Assembly: GCA_946478675.1 (NCBI GenBank)
Contig: CAMLEF010000264.1
Location: 1-6,692 of the forward strand
Reading direction: 5' to 3'
Length of the DNA stretch: 6,692 bases
Source: an uncultured Flavobacteriales bacterium
GTDB taxonomy: Bacteria > Bacteroidota > Bacteroidia > Palsa-965
The translations under genes and the position numbers were made by a program. Positions 6,364-6,692 of the stretch are shown in pieces. The notes under the pieces were generated by a model. The model had not been told where the DNA came from. It searched no databases and worked only from the letters and a program-made list of their open reading frames with translations. Each line of letters opens with the position of its first letter. Position 1 is the first letter of the stretch.

Positions 6364-6371
6364 TAAATTTG
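6364..6371 (+). promoter_or_regulatory. Candidate -7 box for gcvT
   Basis: TAAATTTG is an exact match to the Bacteroidota -7 consensus TAnnTTTG. It ends 20 bp before the gcvT ATG, so the leader would be about 15 nt. A clear -33 TTG is not seen, because that position falls at the edge of the palindrome. Together with the hairpin just upstream, it suggests gcvT is transcribed separately from the glycan cassette. Confidence 0.5.
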
Positions 6372-6391
6372 CTCCTCATTTCTCATCACTT

Positions 6392-6692
6392 ATGGACGCA
6401 ACGACTACTCTCCAAAACACCGCTCTTACTCAAAAGCACATTGCGCTCGGCGCGAAAATGGTTCCGTTTGCCGGTTACAACATGCCGGTTTCCTATTCGG
6501 GCCTTAACGAAGAACATCTTACCGTGCGCAATGCAGTCGGTGTGTTCGACGTGTCGCACATGGGTGAATTCATTCTCAAAGGCGAAAAAGCGCTCGACCT
6601 CATCCAGCTCGTCACCACGAACGACGCATCGCAGCTATATGACGGCCGTGTACAATATTCCTGCATGCCCAACGGCAAAGGCGGCATCGTGG
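6392..6692 (+). CDS. gcvT: Glycine cleavage system T protein (aminomethyltransferase), 5' part
   Basis: The first 100 residues are visible and the gene runs off the right edge; the full family length is about 360. The N-terminus shows the standard GcvT order: [23 protein letters not shown] (10-32), [24 protein letters not shown] (36-59), then TTNDAS (75-80) and the [13 protein letters not shown] segment. The enzyme takes the aminomethyl group held on the lipoyl arm of the H protein and passes it to tetrahydrofolate. It releases ammonia and 5,10-methylenetetrahydrofolate in the cytoplasm. It is a housekeeping gene with no evident tie to the glycan cassette; the palindrome and a -7 box separate them. 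No Shine-Dalgarno sequence is seen. The ATG is supported because the family start lies only a few residues before the conserved TxLxxKH segment. Confidence 0.96.
   Translation, partial: MDATTTLQNTALTQKHIALGAKMVPFAGYNMPVSYSGLNEEHLTVRNAVGVFDVSHMGEFILKGEKALDLIQLVTTNDASQLYDGRVQYSCMPNGKGGIV

Overview
The window looks like chromosomal DNA of an environmental member of the Bacteroidota. Three things suggest this: a secreted multi-HYR-repeat protein of the kind common in that phylum, gene starts with no clear Shine-Dalgarno sequence, and several upstream boxes matching the Bacteroidota -7 consensus TAnnTTTG. Most genes are moderately GC-rich by eye. One block, about 1630-3203, is clearly AT-rich and is probably an acquired insert. 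The assignment rests on content only; no database search was possible.

Layout. Positions 1-1508 (minus strand) encode the first 502 residues of a secreted surface or matrix protein that runs off the left edge. It has a signal peptide, then HYR repeats, with a roughly 245-residue glycine-rich module lodged inside the first HYR repeat. Positions 1509-1629 are a short divergent upstream region. The AT-rich block follows on the plus strand. It holds a candidate 59-residue small gene (1630-1809) that overlaps by ATGA the start of a 465-residue protein (1806-3203). That protein ends in a HEPN-type RNase motif (R418-x4-H423) and resembles ApeA-type abortive-infection proteins. It is the best candidate here for a little-described system.

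Positions 3266-6273 (plus strand) form a three-gene cassette: an extended-SDR nucleotide-sugar epimerase, a class I SAM methyltransferase with a hydrophobic C-terminal half, and a GT-B glycosyltransferase. The last two overlap by ATGA. Together they fit a surface glycan or glycolipid pathway: the epimerase would supply a nucleotide sugar, the glycosyltransferase would transfer a sugar, and the methyltransferase would modify the product or its carrier. The substrates cannot be read from sequence. The cassette is followed by a near-perfect 26-bp-arm palindrome (6278-6335) built from tandem 8-bp units. A 26-bp copy of one arm lies between the epimerase and methyltransferase genes. The window ends inside gcvT (6392 onward), the glycine-cleavage aminomethyltransferase, which has a good -7 box just upstream.

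No rRNA, tRNA, CRISPR array, transposase or integrase was seen.
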